Source: Enteroscipio rubneri
GTDB taxonomy: Bacteria; Actinomycetota; Coriobacteriia; Coriobacteriales; Eggerthellaceae
Reading direction: 5' to 3'
Length of the DNA stretch: 64,000 nucleotides
Assembly (NCBI RefSeq): GCF_002899715.1
Contig: NZ_PPEK01000001.1
Span: 124,001-188,000 of the forward strand
This document shows, in pieces, positions 63,620 through 64,000 of this stretch. Each line of letters starts with the position of its first letter. Position 1 is the first letter of the stretch. A program made the position numbers and the translations under genes. Below the pieces are notes generated by a model that worked only from the letters and a program-made list of their open reading frames with translations, ran no database searches and had not been told where the DNA came from.

Positions 63620-64000
63620 TTACTTCACCTCCGCGGCGTTGGCGACGACGCACGACGTGGAGCCGCACGGCTGCGACGAGGCGCAGGCTTTGATGAGGAA
63701 GTTCGGCGTGGTCACGCTGGGGTCGGGCAGCGGCGCCACGGCGGCCGGCACGCCGCCGCTCGGCAGGCTGTCCATCGGGCCGAACGACAGGGCGCGCATC
63801 GAGCACGCCTCCACGCACGCCGGGGCCTTGCCCTCGGCCACGCGCTCGGCGCAGCCGTCGCACTTCACGCTGTGGCCCTTGTCGCGGTCGACGTGCGGGT
63901 TGCCGTAGGGGCAAGCCAGCTCGCAGTAGCCGCAGCCGATGCACCGGTGCGAATCGACCGACACGATGCCGTCGTCGTCCTTGTGCATGGCGCCGGTGGG
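63620..64000 (-). CDS. DmsB-type 4Fe-4S ferredoxin subunit, 5' end outside the window
   Basis: Only the last 126 residues are visible; the frame is open to base 64000. It reads PTGAMHKDDDGIVSVDSHRC, then CxxCxxCxxxCP (CIGCGYCELACP) and a CDGCAERV...CVEACSM group, two of the four expected cubane sites. The catalytic DmsA-type molybdoenzyme is presumably upstream, outside the window. Substrate (DMSO, TMAO, a sulfoxide or something else) cannot be determined. Confidence 0.9.
   Translation of the reverse strand, partial: PTGAMHKDDDGIVSVDSHRCIGCGYCELACPYGNPHVDRDKGHSVKCDGCAERVAEGKAPACVEACSMRALSFGPMDSLPSGGVPAAVAPLPDPSVTTPNFLIKACASSQPCGSTSCVVANAAEVK

Noticed and set aside
1-64000. CRISPR arrays, tRNA/rRNA genes, insertion sequences or prophage
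   Set aside because: I saw no regularly spaced direct repeats, tRNA-like cloverleaf, transposase or phage structural genes on either strand; a tRNAscan or IS search would be needed to be certain.

Overview
The window is a high-GC, gene-dense bacterial chromosome segment with no insertion sequence, prophage, CRISPR array, tRNA or rRNA that I can recognise. It most likely comes from an anaerobic actinobacterium of the Eggerthellaceae (Eggerthella/Gordonibacter type). The reasons are a Tat-exported FrdA-type flavoprotein reductase, DmsB/DmsC-type reductase subunits, an oxygen-sensitive class III ribonucleotide reductase with its activase, GTG starts with strong Shine-Dalgarno (SD) sequences, and large sortase-type surface proteins. 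The genus is inferred from gene content only.

Layout: 1-5.7 kb holds a truncated glutamate-synthase-type oxidoreductase, folC, and a TetR-type regulator behind an exported flavoprotein/iron-sulfur reductase pair. 6.1-9.0 kb is a large repetitive surface protein. 9.1-16.6 kb is mostly housekeeping: acyl carrier protein, ribosome hibernation factor, NhaA, glmU-prs-pth, and a 14-TM-type MFS pump. 16.8-25.8 kb holds an RNA helicase, a CPBP membrane protease with a tiny coupled leader ORF, an ABC/GntR/DUF1648 operon and an ABC-F ATPase. 25.9-32.4 kb holds a membrane-bound XRE regulator and a ~1690-residue surface protein whose signal peptide and body are in different frames, separated by a run of nine C. 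This looks like a phase-variation switch in its OFF state.

32.6-43.9 kb is accessory and metabolic: winged-helix protein, HAD phosphatase, dicarboxylate/cystine-type symporter, a TetR/membrane-protein pair with clear operators, an MqsR-like toxin with an MqsA/Panacea-type antitoxin behind a 14-bp dyad, a MATE pump, a nitroreductase/HxlR pair and an AAA/DUF4143 ATPase. 44.0-47.7 kb is a response regulator-ABC-permease-kinase unit. 47.8-53.5 kb has a tRNA-editing protein, an M50 protease, a TetR/MFS efflux pair sharing an operator motif, and a lipoprotein GH3 glucosaminidase. 53.7-58.2 kb has nrdG and a Nim-like protein divergent from nrdD, which carries a fused glutaredoxin-like domain. 58.4-64 kb has a molybdopterin-binding di-Mop protein, an Fsr-type MFS pump coupled to a DUF2130 protein, and the end of a DMSO-reductase-type operon with two different DmsC anchors separated by a terminator.

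The most noteworthy points are the poly-C switch, the Panacea-type toxin-antitoxin operon, the NrdD-glutaredoxin fusion, the exported flavoprotein paired with an unexported iron-sulfur subunit, the YGGG-repeat surface protein, and two near-consensus parS-like palindromes. Start sites were chosen by SD position, and many differ from the longest ORF.
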